DNA from: Micromonospora humi
Lineage (GTDB): Bacteria > Actinomycetota > Actinomycetes > Mycobacteriales > Micromonosporaceae
Direction: 5' to 3'
NCBI RefSeq assembly: GCF_900090105.1
Contig: NZ_FMDM01000013.1
Span: 1 to 64,000 of the forward strand
Length of the DNA: 64,000 nt
Every line of letters begins with the position of its first letter. The stretch's first letter is position 1. The notes below the pieces were generated by a model. The model was not told where the DNA came from. It did no database searches and saw nothing but the letters and a program-made list of their open reading frames with translations. Positions 44,594 to 52,128 of this stretch are shown in pieces. The translations under genes were made by a program, and so were the position numbers.

Positions 44594-45565
44594 TCACCGT
44601 TCCGTCGTGAGACGCCCCGAGTCGCGGCGGCGCTGGGTCGGCGCCGTTGCCGGCCCGTGCGCCCCGGTGGACTCGACTGCCGTGCCGGTCAGCCGTCCCG
44701 TCGCTTCGATCAACCAGGAGAGGGTGTCCGATGCGGAGAGTGCCGACGAGCATAGCCACTCGTACACCACTTTATAGCGATTTAGGGTGTTTACCTCGGT
44801 CGACATGACGTCGGTGAACCCACTTTCGATAGCCAACGTCTCCGGATCGAGGGGGTCGGCGAACCGATAGACCGAGAAGGCGGTCGGCGGAAGGTACCAG
44901 TCGCCCACCCGCGTGTCCCGCAGCAGCAACCGCAGTTCCACGTTCGGCAGCAGGGCCAGTTCGCACAGGTGGACGAGCTGCTCGTGCAGCACCTCCGGCG
45001 GGCCGGCCCGGCGGCCGAGCGCGGCCTCCTCCAGCACCGCGGTGTACCGGGGCACGTGGGTCAGCAGCGACTGGCGCGCCTGCCGGGCGGCCACCTCGGT
45101 CTCCGGGGCCTCCGGGTCCGGGTCGCCGGCCTCCTCGGCCACCCGGGCCGCGGAGAGGATCCGGTGCCGGGCGTACCCGGGCGTCTGCAACAGCCCCGGC
45201 ACCAGCACCGGGTTGTACTCGGAGATCTCCGCGCAGCCCGCCTCCAGCTCGGCGAAGGCGCGCTGCTGCTGGGTCATCACCGGGAAGTTGCGCAGCCAGC
45301 CCCGCATGTCGCCGGCCTCGTGGGTGATCCCGGTCAGCTCCGCGCGCAGTTCCTCGTCGGCGCCGTAGAGCGTCAGCAGCACGTCGACGTCGTCCGGGTC
45401 GGGGCGGCTGCGGCCGTTCTCCAACCGGGACAGCTTGGATGCGGAGGCCCAACCGATCCGCTCGATGACCTGGTCACCGGTCAGACCGGCCTGTTCGCGG
45501 AGCCGACGCAGCTCGGTGCCGAGGCGGCGACGACGCAGAAACGGGCCTGGTGCGGCAGGAGGCAC
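44594..45565 (-). CDS. XRE-family regulator with DUF5753 sensor domain
   Basis: 323 aa. An N-terminal helix-turn-helix (LGTELRRLREQAGLTGDQVIERIGWASASKLSRLENGRS, about 13-50) is followed by the DUF5753 domain with YNPVLVPGLLQTPGYARH and FTDVMSTEVNTLNRYKVVYEWL. GTG at 45565 follows AGAGGA; a longer ATG start at 45682 would add an Arg-rich, unconserved stretch. It is paired with DUF397 downstream. It probably represses or activates its own operon; the ligand of DUF5753 is unknown. It is divergent from the MFS gene, which may be a target. Confidence 0.9.
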   Translation of the reverse strand: MPPAAPGPFLRRRRLGTELRRLREQAGLTGDQVIERIGWASASKLSRLENGRSRPDPDDVDVLLTLYGADEELRAELTGITHEAGDMRGWLRNFPVMTQQQRAFAELEAGCAEISEYNPVLVPGLLQTPGYARHRILSAARVAEEAGDPDPEAPETEVAARQARQSLLTHVPRYTAVLEEAALGRRAGPPEVLHEQLVHLCELALLPNVELRLLLRDTRVGDWYLPPTAFSVYRFADPLDPETLAIESGFTDVMSTEVNTLNRYKVVYEWLCSSALSASDTLSWLIEATGRLTGTAVESTGAHGPATAPTQRRRDSGRLTTER

Positions 45566-45767
45566 GGCGTCCTCTTTCCCGTCGACCGTCGCAAGACGCG
45601 ACGGTAACTGTATGGAATTCGCCCCCCACGGCCAGTATGGACGGCGCGACCGGTGTCGGCGGGTCCGGCGAGGGCGTGTCACGAGACAAAAAGAGGACTG
45701 TGGAGAGCGCCTTCATCCGGCGCCCGCCCCCGACGCGCCCGCGGGCGCACCCTGCCGGAGGGAACCG

Positions 45768-47033
45768 ATGCGCACCGTCCTGCGCCGCCCCGACTTCCGC
45801 CTGCTCTTCGCCGCGATGGTGGCGAGCATGGCGGCGGAGTCGATCCTGCTGCTCGCCCTGGCCGTCTGGGTCAAGGACCTGACCGGCTCGGACAGCATGG
45901 CCGGGGCGACCGTCTTCGCCGTCATCGCGCCGATGGCGTTCGCCCCGCTGGTCGGCTGGGTGGTCGACCGCTACCGCCGCCGGCCCTTCTTCATCGCCGC
46001 CAACCTGGTCGCCGCCGTGCTGCTCGGTCCGCTGCTCACCGTGCGGGACCGGTCCGACGTCTGGGTCATCTACCTGGTGGCGGCGCTCTACGGCCTCTCC
46101 TCGATCACGGTGACCGCCGTGCTCAACGGGCTGATCCGCAACCTGGTCCCGGCCGACCTGCTGGCCGACGCGAACGGGGCGCTGCAGACCGTCCGTCAAG
46201 GGCTGCGGCTGGTCGGGCCGCTCGCCGGGGCCGCCATCTACGCCGCCGTCGGCGGCTGGCTGCTGGCGTCCGTGGCGATGGGCGGGTTCCTCGCCGCCGC
46301 CGCGGTGGTCGGCCTGCTCCGTGCGGACGAGGACGGGCCGCCGGCGCCCGGGCGCCACTGGGCCGCCGGGGTGGGCGCCGGGCTGCGCCACCTGGCCCGC
46401 CAGGTGGCGCTGCGCCGGGCGCTGGTCGGCTACGGGCTCGGTTCGCTGGTGATGGGCTTCAGCGAGTCACTGATCTTCGCGTACGTCGACCTGGGTCTGC
46501 GCCGCGACGCCGCGTTCGTCGGCGTGCTGGTCATGGTGCAGGGCGTCGGTGGCCTGATCGGCGGCCTGCTCTCGGCCGCCGTGGTCCGCCGGCTCGGTGA
46601 GCTGGGCGCGCTGGCCGCCGGGGTGACGTTCTTCGGCCCGGCCATGGTGGCGCTGGCGTACCCCCGGCTCTGGCTCGGGGTGGTCGCGCTGCTGCTGGCC
46701 GGCGTCTCGCTGCCGCTGACCATGGTGGGGTTGCACACGCTGGTCCAGCGCCGGACGCCGCCGGGGCTGCTGGGTCGGGTCACCGCCGCGTCGAAGGCGC
46801 TGATCAGCGGCCCGCAGGCGGTCTCCATCGGCACCGGCGCGCTGCTCGTCGGGGTGTTCGACTACCGGTTGCTGTTCGTGCTGGTCGGCGCGATCACCAC
46901 GGCCGCCGGCCTCTATCTCTGGCGGGGCCGTGGGCTCACCCCGCCGGGCGCCGGCCCGGCCCGCGTCCCGGGCCCCCGCCGGCCGCTCGACGACGAGATG
47001 CTCGCCACCACCCACCGGCGCCGCACCCGCTGA
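45768..47033 (+). CDS. MFS transporter (major facilitator, drug-exporter type)
   Basis: 421 aa, twelve hydrophobic helices. Starts MRTVLRRPDFRLLFAAM after GGAGGGAACC. The loop 2-3 signature is VGWVVDRYRRRPFFI, a variant of GxxxDRxGRR. The central cytoplasmic loop lies near residue 195, and the hydrophilic C-tail ends THRRRTR. Similar to MFS proteins of the MdtH/Tet-like group that export drugs or other small molecules. The substrate cannot be told. The divergent XRE gene suggests regulated expression. Confidence 0.88.
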   Translation: MRTVLRRPDFRLLFAAMVASMAAESILLLALAVWVKDLTGSDSMAGATVFAVIAPMAFAPLVGWVVDRYRRRPFFIAANLVAAVLLGPLLTVRDRSDVWVIYLVAALYGLSSITVTAVLNGLIRNLVPADLLADANGALQTVRQGLRLVGPLAGAAIYAAVGGWLLASVAMGGFLAAAAVVGLLRADEDGPPAPGRHWAAGVGAGLRHLARQVALRRALVGYGLGSLVMGFSESLIFAYVDLGLRRDAAFVGVLVMVQGVGGLIGGLLSAAVVRRLGELGALAAGVTFFGPAMVALAYPRLWLGVVALLLAGVSLPLTMVGLHTLVQRRTPPGLLGRVTAASKALISGPQAVSIGTGALLVGVFDYRLLFVLVGAITTAAGLYLWRGRGLTPPGAGPARVPGPRRPLDDEMLATTHRRRTR

Positions 47034-47040
47034 GCAGAGA

Positions 47041-47075
47041 CGAGCGGCCGCACCCCCGCGGGGTACGGCCGCTCG
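47041..47075. terminator. Bidirectional terminator between MFS and mycoredoxin genes
   Basis: CGAGCGGCCG (47041-47050) pairs with 47066-47075, and an inner ACCCC (47052-47056) pairs with GGGGT (47060-47064). A long GC stem lies between two convergent stops. Confidence 0.8.
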
Positions 47076-47089
47076 GCAGGTGCGGTCGG

Positions 47090-47332
47090 TCAGCCGGGGA
47101 GCGCGGCGAGGTGCTGCTTCACCTGGTTGATCGAGGGGTTGGTGAGCGCGCTGCCGTCGGCGAAGCGCAGCGTCGGCACCGTCTGGTTGCCGCCGTTGAC
47201 ACCCATCACGAACTCCGCGGCCGCGGTGTCCTGCTCGATGTCGACCACCTCGTACGCGATGCCCTCCCGGTCGAGCTGCGACTTCAGCCGGTGGCAGTAG
47301 CCGCACCACGGGGTGGAATACATCGTCAGCAT
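47090..47332 (-). CDS. Mycoredoxin-type glutaredoxin
   Basis: 80 aa, starting MLTMYSTPWCGYCHRLK. The redox-active CGYC is at residues 10-13, and the TVPTLRFADGS cis-Pro loop is present. Mycoredoxins reduce mycothiol mixed disulfides, and this genome has mshB, so mycothiol is the expected partner. It lies divergent from uvrD2, as in M. tuberculosis (Rv3198A beside Rv3198c), which supports the Mrx1 assignment. Longer upstream starts have no support. Confidence 0.9.
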   Translation of the reverse strand: MLTMYSTPWCGYCHRLKSQLDREGIAYEVVDIEQDTAAAEFVMGVNGGNQTVPTLRFADGSALTNPSINQVKQHLAALPG

Positions 47333-47422
47333 GGTCTGGTCCTCCAAGGGTGGCTCGCGCCCGGTCCGATCAGGCCAGGCTAACCGCTGCAACGTCGGAC
47401 GGGGCTGGGATGATTCCCTGCT

Positions 47423-49618
47423 GTGGGGGTTCACTCAGCGGCGGAGCGGGTGCTGACCGGGCTGGATCCGGAGCAGCGCTCCGCGGTCACCGCCCCGGCC
47501 GGCCCGGTCTGCATCCTGGCCGGCGCCGGGACCGGCAAGACCCGGGCGGTGACCGCCCGGATCGCCTACCGGGCGCTGGGCGGCGACATCGCCGCCCGGC
47601 ACGTGTTGGCGGTCACGTTCACCGCCCGCGCCGCGGCCGAGATGCGGAGCCGACTCACCGTGCTCGGGGTGCAGGGTGTGCAGGCGCGCACGTTCCACGC
47701 CGCGGCGCTGCGCCAGGTCCGCTACTTCGTCCCCCGGCTGCTGGCCGGGCGGGCCATGCCGGAGCTGCTGGACAGCAAGGTGCGGGTGGTCACGCTGGCC
47801 GCCGCCAAGGTGGGCCTGCGCACCGACCGGGCCGCCGCCCGCGACCTCGCCGCCGAGATCGAGTGGGCCAAGTCCTCCCTGGTCGAGCCGGACGAATACC
47901 CGGTGGCCGCGGCCAAGGCGCTGCGCGAGACGCCGTACGAGCCGGCCCGGGTGGCCGAGGTGTTCACCGCATACGAGCGGCTCAAGCGCGGCAACGGGGT
48001 GATCGACTTCGAGGACATGCTGCGCGCCGCGGTGTGGGGGATCGAGGAACACCCGGACGTGGCCGAGCAGGTGCGCAACCAGTACCGCCACTTCGTCGTC
48101 GACGAGTACCAGGACGTCAACCCGCTCCAGCAGCGGCTGCTGGACGTCTGGCTCGGCGGGCGGGACGACCTCACCGTGGTCGGCGACGCCAGCCAGACCA
48201 TCTACTCGTTCACCGGCGCGACCTCGTCCTACCTGGTCGACTTCCCGCGGCAGCACCGCGGCGCGACGGTGGTCCGGCTGGTCCGCGACTACCGCTCCAC
48301 CCCGCAGGTGGTCGGCCTGGCCAACGCGGTGATCTCGGCGGCCCGGGGCGCCGAGGCGCGGCTGCGGCTGGAGCTGCACGGCCAGCGCCGGCCCGGCCCC
48401 GAGCCGGAGCTGCGGATCTTCACCGACGAGCCGGCCGAGGCCAACGCCGTCGCCGCCCGCTGTCGGGCGCTGGTGGCCGGCGGCACCCCCGCGCGGGAGA
48501 TCGCGGTGCTGTTCCGCACCAACGCGCAGTCCGAGGCGTACGAGAAGGCGCTCTCCGAGGCCGAGGTGCCGTACGTGCTCCAGGGCGCGGAGCGGTTCTT
48601 CGAGCGGCCCGAGGTGCGCCAGGCGATGATCGCGCTGCGCGCCGCCACCCGTTCCGTGCCGGGGGAGACACCGCTGAGGGCGGCCGTGGTGGAGGGGCTC
48701 ACCGCGGTCGGCTGGGCACCGGACGCGCCCCCGGCCGGCGGTGCCGCCCGGGAACGCTGGGAGGCGCTCGCCGCGCTGGTCCAGCTCGCCGAGGAGTACG
48801 CGGCGACCCCCGAGGTGGTGCCGATCGGGGAGGCCGCCGCGGTGGAGCGGCCGGTGACACTGACCGGCTTCACCGAGGAGTTGGCCCGGCGGGCCGCCCA
48901 GCAGCACGTGCCCACCGTGGAGGGGGTGACGCTGGCGTCGCTGCACTCGGCCAAGGGCCTGGAGTGGGACGCGGTGTTCCTGGTCGGGCTGGCCGAGGGC
49001 ACGATGCCCACCTCGTACGCGAAGACGCCGGAGCAGGTCGAGGAGGAGCGGCGGCTGCTCTACGTCGGGATCACCCGGGCCCGGGAGTGGCTCTGGCTGT
49101 CGTACGCGGCGGCGCGCTCGCCCGGCGGGCGGGCCCGGCGGCCGTCCCGCTTCCTGCCCCAGCTGGACCGCTCCGGCGGCGGTGAGCGGGCCGGCGGCGC
49201 GGGCCCGGCCCGACGGGCCGAACGGCGACGACCGCAGGTGGTCTCCTGCCGGATCTGCGGCGCCACGCTGCTCGCCGGCGCGGACCGGAAGCTCGGCCGC
49301 TGCCCGACCTGCCCGTCGGACCTCGACGAGGAGCTGTACGAACGACTGCGCGAGTGGCGGCAGCGGGTGGCCGGCGCGCAGAAGGTGCCGGCGTACGTGG
49401 TCTTCACCGACGCCACACTCACCGCGCTGGCGGAGCGGAAGCCGGGGCGCGTCGAGGAGCTGGTGGCGATCGCCGGGATCGGGCCCCGGAAGGTGGGGCT
49501 CTACGGCGAGCCGGTGCTGGCCCTCGTGGCCGGCGCCACGGTGGACCAGGTTCTGCCCGCAGAAAAGTTTCAAAATCTAGCCGTAAATCGTTTGCCCTCC
49601 CCCGAGGGCGAGGAATAG
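47423..49618 (+). CDS. uvrD2: ATP-dependent DNA helicase UvrD2 with zinc motif and HRDC domain
   Basis: 731 aa, GTG at 47423. SF1 motifs: GAGTGKTRAVTARIAYR (about 34-50), VTFTARAAAEM, FVVDEYQDVNPLQQ, VGDASQTIYSFTGA, LASLHSAKGLEWDAV, RRLLYVGITRARE. After the motor a tetracysteine cluster (SCRICGATL and GRCPTCPSD, about 610-635) precedes an HRDC domain (about 650-715). This layout is specific to actinobacterial UvrD2. It translocates 3' to 5' on DNA. The last codons use AAA, TTT, CAA, AAT and CTA, which is atypical here; that stretch also looks like part of the whiB7 promoter. Confidence 0.95.
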   Translation: MGVHSAAERVLTGLDPEQRSAVTAPAGPVCILAGAGTGKTRAVTARIAYRALGGDIAARHVLAVTFTARAAAEMRSRLTVLGVQGVQARTFHAAALRQVRYFVPRLLAGRAMPELLDSKVRVVTLAAAKVGLRTDRAAARDLAAEIEWAKSSLVEPDEYPVAAAKALRETPYEPARVAEVFTAYERLKRGNGVIDFEDMLRAAVWGIEEHPDVAEQVRNQYRHFVVDEYQDVNPLQQRLLDVWLGGRDDLTVVGDASQTIYSFTGATSSYLVDFPRQHRGATVVRLVRDYRSTPQVVGLANAVISAARGAEARLRLELHGQRRPGPEPELRIFTDEPAEANAVAARCRALVAGGTPAREIAVLFRTNAQSEAYEKALSEAEVPYVLQGAERFFERPEVRQAMIALRAATRSVPGETPLRAAVVEGLTAVGWAPDAPPAGGAARERWEALAALVQLAEEYAATPEVVPIGEAAAVERPVTLTGFTEELARRAAQQHVPTVEGVTLASLHSAKGLEWDAVFLVGLAEGTMPTSYAKTPEQVEEERRLLYVGITRAREWLWLSYAAARSPGGRARRPSRFLPQLDRSGGGERAGGAGPARRAERRRPQVVSCRICGATLLAGADRKLGRCPTCPSDLDEELYERLREWRQRVAGAQKVPAYVVFTDATLTALAERKPGRVEELVAIAGIGPRKVGLYGEPVLALVAGATVDQVLPAEKFQNLAVNRLPSPEGEE

Positions 49619-49622
49619 CCTC
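49561..49622 (+). promoter_or_regulatory. Candidate WhiB7-type promoter inside the 3' end of uvrD2
   Basis: AGAAAAGTTTCAAAATCTAG at 49561-49580 is an AT block in an otherwise very GC-rich gene. It is followed by a possible -35 TTGCCC (49592-49597) and, 18 nt later, TAGCCT (49616-49621). WhiB7 is known to activate promoters with an AT-rich element just upstream of the -35 box through its AT-hook, including its own. The hexamer choice is inference. Confidence 0.55.
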
Positions 49623-49710
49623 AGGACACACCTCACGAGCAGCGCTGTTCTGGCTGCTCACGGGGGATGAGTCCATGGTCGGCACGAGGAAGGTCAGGGA
49701 GGTGGCACCA

Positions 49711-49965
49711 ATGGAGATTTACATCTACGAGCGTCCGGCGGCTATGCCAGCTGCCGGCGTTCCCCTGTCGTCCGTCCGGGTGGCCCTTGCCGCTCGACCG
49801 TCGGCTCCGCAGGTGCACCAGGTCCAGGCTCAGGCCGAGCTGAACCTGACCGTTGCGCCGGTCACCGGAGTCGAGGGGACCAGTGGCTTCACGGGCATGG
49901 GCATCGGCGGCGCCAAGAAGCGCACTGATGTCCGCGGCGTTCCACCTCGAGGTAGACCGGTCTGA
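49711..49965 (+). CDS. Leader ORF (uORF) of the whiB7 transcript, 84 aa
   Basis: It starts MEIYIYERPAAMPAAGVPLS after AGGGAGGT at 7-nt spacing; an in-frame ATG at 49675 would add 12 residues. It ends KKRTDVRGVPPRGRPV at 49965, 23 nt before the terminator stem. No protein family is recognised. In mycobacteria and Streptomyces the whiB7/wblC leader carries a short translated ORF whose disturbance by ribosome-targeting drugs allows transcription into whiB7. Position and geometry fit that role; it may also be a real small protein. Confidence 0.65.
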   Translation: MEIYIYERPAAMPAAGVPLSSVRVALAARPSAPQVHQVQAQAELNLTVAPVTGVEGTSGFTGMGIGGAKKRTDVRGVPPRGRPV

Positions 49966-50032
49966 TCCACAGACCACCGGCTCACCTCGAGGCCGCGGAA
50001 CCCGCACACCGGGATCCGCGGCCTCAGTTTTT
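49931..50032 (+). promoter_or_regulatory. Transcription attenuator of whiB7 (antiterminator and intrinsic terminator)
   Basis: Terminator: 49989-49999 pairs perfectly with 50015-50025 (11 bp), followed by five T (50028-50032). Antiterminator: 49931-49938 plus 49945-49952 can pair with 49985-49999 with a 6-nt bulge, taking the whole 5' terminator arm. A second variant pairs 49945-49953 with 49984-49992. The 5' antiterminator strands lie in the last codons of the leader ORF, so a ribosome finishing that ORF would block them and favour termination. Stalling early would free them and allow read-through. Confidence 0.75.
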
Positions 50033-50096
50033 GTACCGCCGCCGTACGTCGGAAATGCGATCCACGAGATCGAAGTGAGAGAGAGGTGACCGGAGG

Positions 50097-50462
50097 ATGA
50101 GTCTGGCGTTGGCCCCACTCGACGTGAGCGTCGAGGTGGAGGCGAACCTGCCCTGCCGGAAGTTCGACCCCGACCTGTGGTTCTCCGACTCGCCCACCGA
50201 GCTCGAGCTGGCCAAGTCGCTCTGCGGGGACTGCCCGCTGCGCGTCGAGTGCCTGGCCGGGGCGGTGGAGCGGGCCGAGCCCTGGGGCGTCTGGGGCGGC
50301 GAGATCTTCGAGCGTGGCGCGGTCGTCCCGCGCAAGCGGCCCCGTGGCCGTCCGCGCAAGGAGGACCTCGCCCGTGACGCCCAGCTCCGGGTCGAGGCGG
50401 AGGCGCGACTGGCAGCCAGCGGGCTGTCCGAGTCGCGTAGCGCCGTCCGGCTGGCAGCCTGA
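50097..50462 (+). CDS. whiB7: WhiB7 transcription factor (Fe-S, AT-hook)
   Basis: A 121-aa Wbl protein. Cluster cysteines are at 20, 43, 46 and 52 (LPCRKF, SLCGDCPLRVEC), followed by the Wbl turn GVWGG (64-68) and an AT-hook RPRGRPRK (81-88) that marks WhiB7. It binds the housekeeping sigma factor and activates intrinsic antibiotic-resistance genes. ATG at 50097, within GGAGGATG. Located directly after uvrD2, as in M. tuberculosis (Rv3197A). Expression is probably controlled by the leader at 49561-50032. The C-terminal helix region continues about 30 residues past the AT-hook. Confidence 0.96.
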   Translation: MSLALAPLDVSVEVEANLPCRKFDPDLWFSDSPTELELAKSLCGDCPLRVECLAGAVERAEPWGVWGGEIFERGAVVPRKRPRGRPRKEDLARDAQLRVEAEARLAASGLSESRSAVRLAA

Positions 50463-50532
50463 CCTACCTGCGTTCCACGACCGACCGACCGATGCCGGTG
50501 TCCCTCCACCGGCCGACCTGAGAGAGAAACCC

Positions 50533-50709
50533 ATGCTGCACCTGCCGAACGGAACCGAGATGCAACTACTCCACGAAGCGTTGTCGAGGGCTCGAATGCC
50601 CCGGCCTCAGGCCGGTCGCACCACCACGAGCACTGAGGCAACCCGTTCCGCCCGTACCGTCGCCATGCGGGGTCGTGGCCAGTCGGCCCGCGACCTGGGC
50701 GTTCTCTAG
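50533..50709 (+). CDS. Small 58-aa protein after whiB7
   Basis: Starts MLHLPNGTEMQLLHEALSRA at an ATG behind GAGAGAG. It is basic (RSARTVAMRGRGQSARDLGVL at the end) and predicted helical at residues 9-22. No family recognised. It lies 70 bp after whiB7 and before a strong terminator, so it is likely co-transcribed. It could be part of the WhiB7 response, but nothing in the sequence proves it. Confidence 0.55.
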   Translation: MLHLPNGTEMQLLHEALSRARMPRPQAGRTTTSTEATRSARTVAMRGRGQSARDLGVL

Positions 50710-50723
50710 ATCCACCACCTGAG

Positions 50724-50757
50724 GAAGGGGCGGTGACCGAATGGTCGCCGCCCCTTC
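50724..50757. terminator. Terminator between whiB7 operon and ABC1 kinase gene
   Basis: Stem of 15 pairs: GAAGGGGCGG (50724-50733) with 50748-50757, plus GACC with GGTC inside, GAAT loop. It lies between the convergent small gene and the ABC1 gene. Confidence 0.85.
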
Positions 50758-50771
50758 GGCGTGCTCCGTGC

Positions 50772-52118
50772 TCAGGCCACCGGGGCGAAGCCGGGCAGCC
50801 AGCGCTCCAGGATCGCCCGGTAGGACGCCTTCGCCTCCAACTGGCAGAGCACTCCGATCGAACCCAGCGTCACCCGGTGGATCATCAGGTAGGACGGCGG
50901 CAGGTTGAGCTGCCGGCTGAGTTGGTAGGCCGCCGAGCGGGGGCTGGCCAACCGGGCCGCCTCGGCCCGCAGCCAGGCCCGGGTGAAGCGGAACTCGTCG
51001 GCCGCGATCGGCTCCAGCATCGGCCGGAGGAAGTCGAGGACCGCGGGAGCGTCGATCGGCTCGTTCCGCCCGACGAAGCCCTCGTCGCGCAGCCCGTCCA
51101 CCACTCCGTCGGCGTCGCCGCGCAGCGCGAGCGCGGCGATCCGGCCGATCGGCTCCGGCGTGCCCTCCGGCATCCGGGCCACCGCGCCGAAGTCGATCAC
51201 ACCGAGCCGGCCGTCCGGGAGCAGCCGGAAGTTGCCCGGGTGCGGGTCGGCGTGCAGCAGCCCGGCCCGTTCCGGCGCGGAGAGGTGCAGCTCGGCCATC
51301 AGCCGCCCGGCCTCGTTGCGCTGCTCGTCGGTGCCCTCCCGGATGATCTCGGACAGCGGGATGCCCTCGACCCACTCGGTGATCAGCACGCGGGGCGCGG
51401 CGTCGAGCACCTCCGGGATGAAGATGTCCGGATCGTCGGCGTACGCGGCGGCGAACGCCCGCTGCGACTCGGCCTCCAGTTCGTAGTCCAGCTCCTCGGT
51501 GATCCGCTCGCGCAGCTCGGCCAGGAGTGGCTTGACGTCCAGCCCCGGCTGGATGGCGCGGAACATGCCGCCCAGGCGGGAGAGCTGCTTGAGGTCGGCG
51601 AGCAGGGCGTCGCCGGCCCCCGGGTACTGGATCTTCACGGCCACGTCCCGGTGGAGGGGGCCGCCGTTCGGTCCGTACCCCGGGTCGCGCCAGACCGCCC
51701 GGTGCACCTGGCCGATGCTGGCCGCGGCGGCCGGGACGTCGTCGAAGGAGACGAAGCGGTCCCGCCAGTCCGGCCCGAGCTGCTCGGCGAGCACCTTGTG
51801 CACGGTCGCCACCGGCAGTGGCGGGGCGGCCTCCTGGAGTTTGGTGAGCGCCTGCCGGTAGGGTGCGGCGACCTCCTCGGGCAGCGCGGCCTCGAAGACC
51901 GACAGGGCCTGGCCGAACTTCATCGCCCCGCCCTTGAGCTGCCCGAGGACGCTGAACAACTGCTCGGCCGTGCGCTGCTGGATCTCGGCGGAGATGACGT
52001 CGGACGCGAGCCCGGTGACCCGCTTTCCCATGCCGAGGACGGTTCGACCGGCGAATCCGAGCGGCAGGGCGGCGAGTTTGGCGGTGCGGGACACGGCCCG
52101 CCGCGGGATGTCGGTCAC
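50772..52118 (-). CDS. ABC1/AarF (UbiB-like) atypical kinase
   Basis: 448 aa, GTG at 52118 (VTDIPRRAVSRTAKL). Family hallmarks are present: the nucleotide-loop motif KGGAMKFGQALS (KxGQ), AAASIGQVHRAVW, catalytic lysine VAVKIQYP, LLHADPHPGNF and GVIDFGAVARM. Members act in quinone or lipid metabolism in other organisms; here the substrate is unknown. It is convergent with whiB7 and lies beside it as in M. tuberculosis (Rv3197). Confidence 0.92.
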   Translation of the reverse strand: MTDIPRRAVSRTAKLAALPLGFAGRTVLGMGKRVTGLASDVISAEIQQRTAEQLFSVLGQLKGGAMKFGQALSVFEAALPEEVAAPYRQALTKLQEAAPPLPVATVHKVLAEQLGPDWRDRFVSFDDVPAAAASIGQVHRAVWRDPGYGPNGGPLHRDVAVKIQYPGAGDALLADLKQLSRLGGMFRAIQPGLDVKPLLAELRERITEELDYELEAESQRAFAAAYADDPDIFIPEVLDAAPRVLITEWVEGIPLSEIIREGTDEQRNEAGRLMAELHLSAPERAGLLHADPHPGNFRLLPDGRLGVIDFGAVARMPEGTPEPIGRIAALALRGDADGVVDGLRDEGFVGRNEPIDAPAVLDFLRPMLEPIAADEFRFTRAWLRAEAARLASPRSAAYQLSRQLNLPPSYLMIHRVTLGSIGVLCQLEAKASYRAILERWLPGFAPVA

Positions 52119-52128
52119 CGGACCATTG

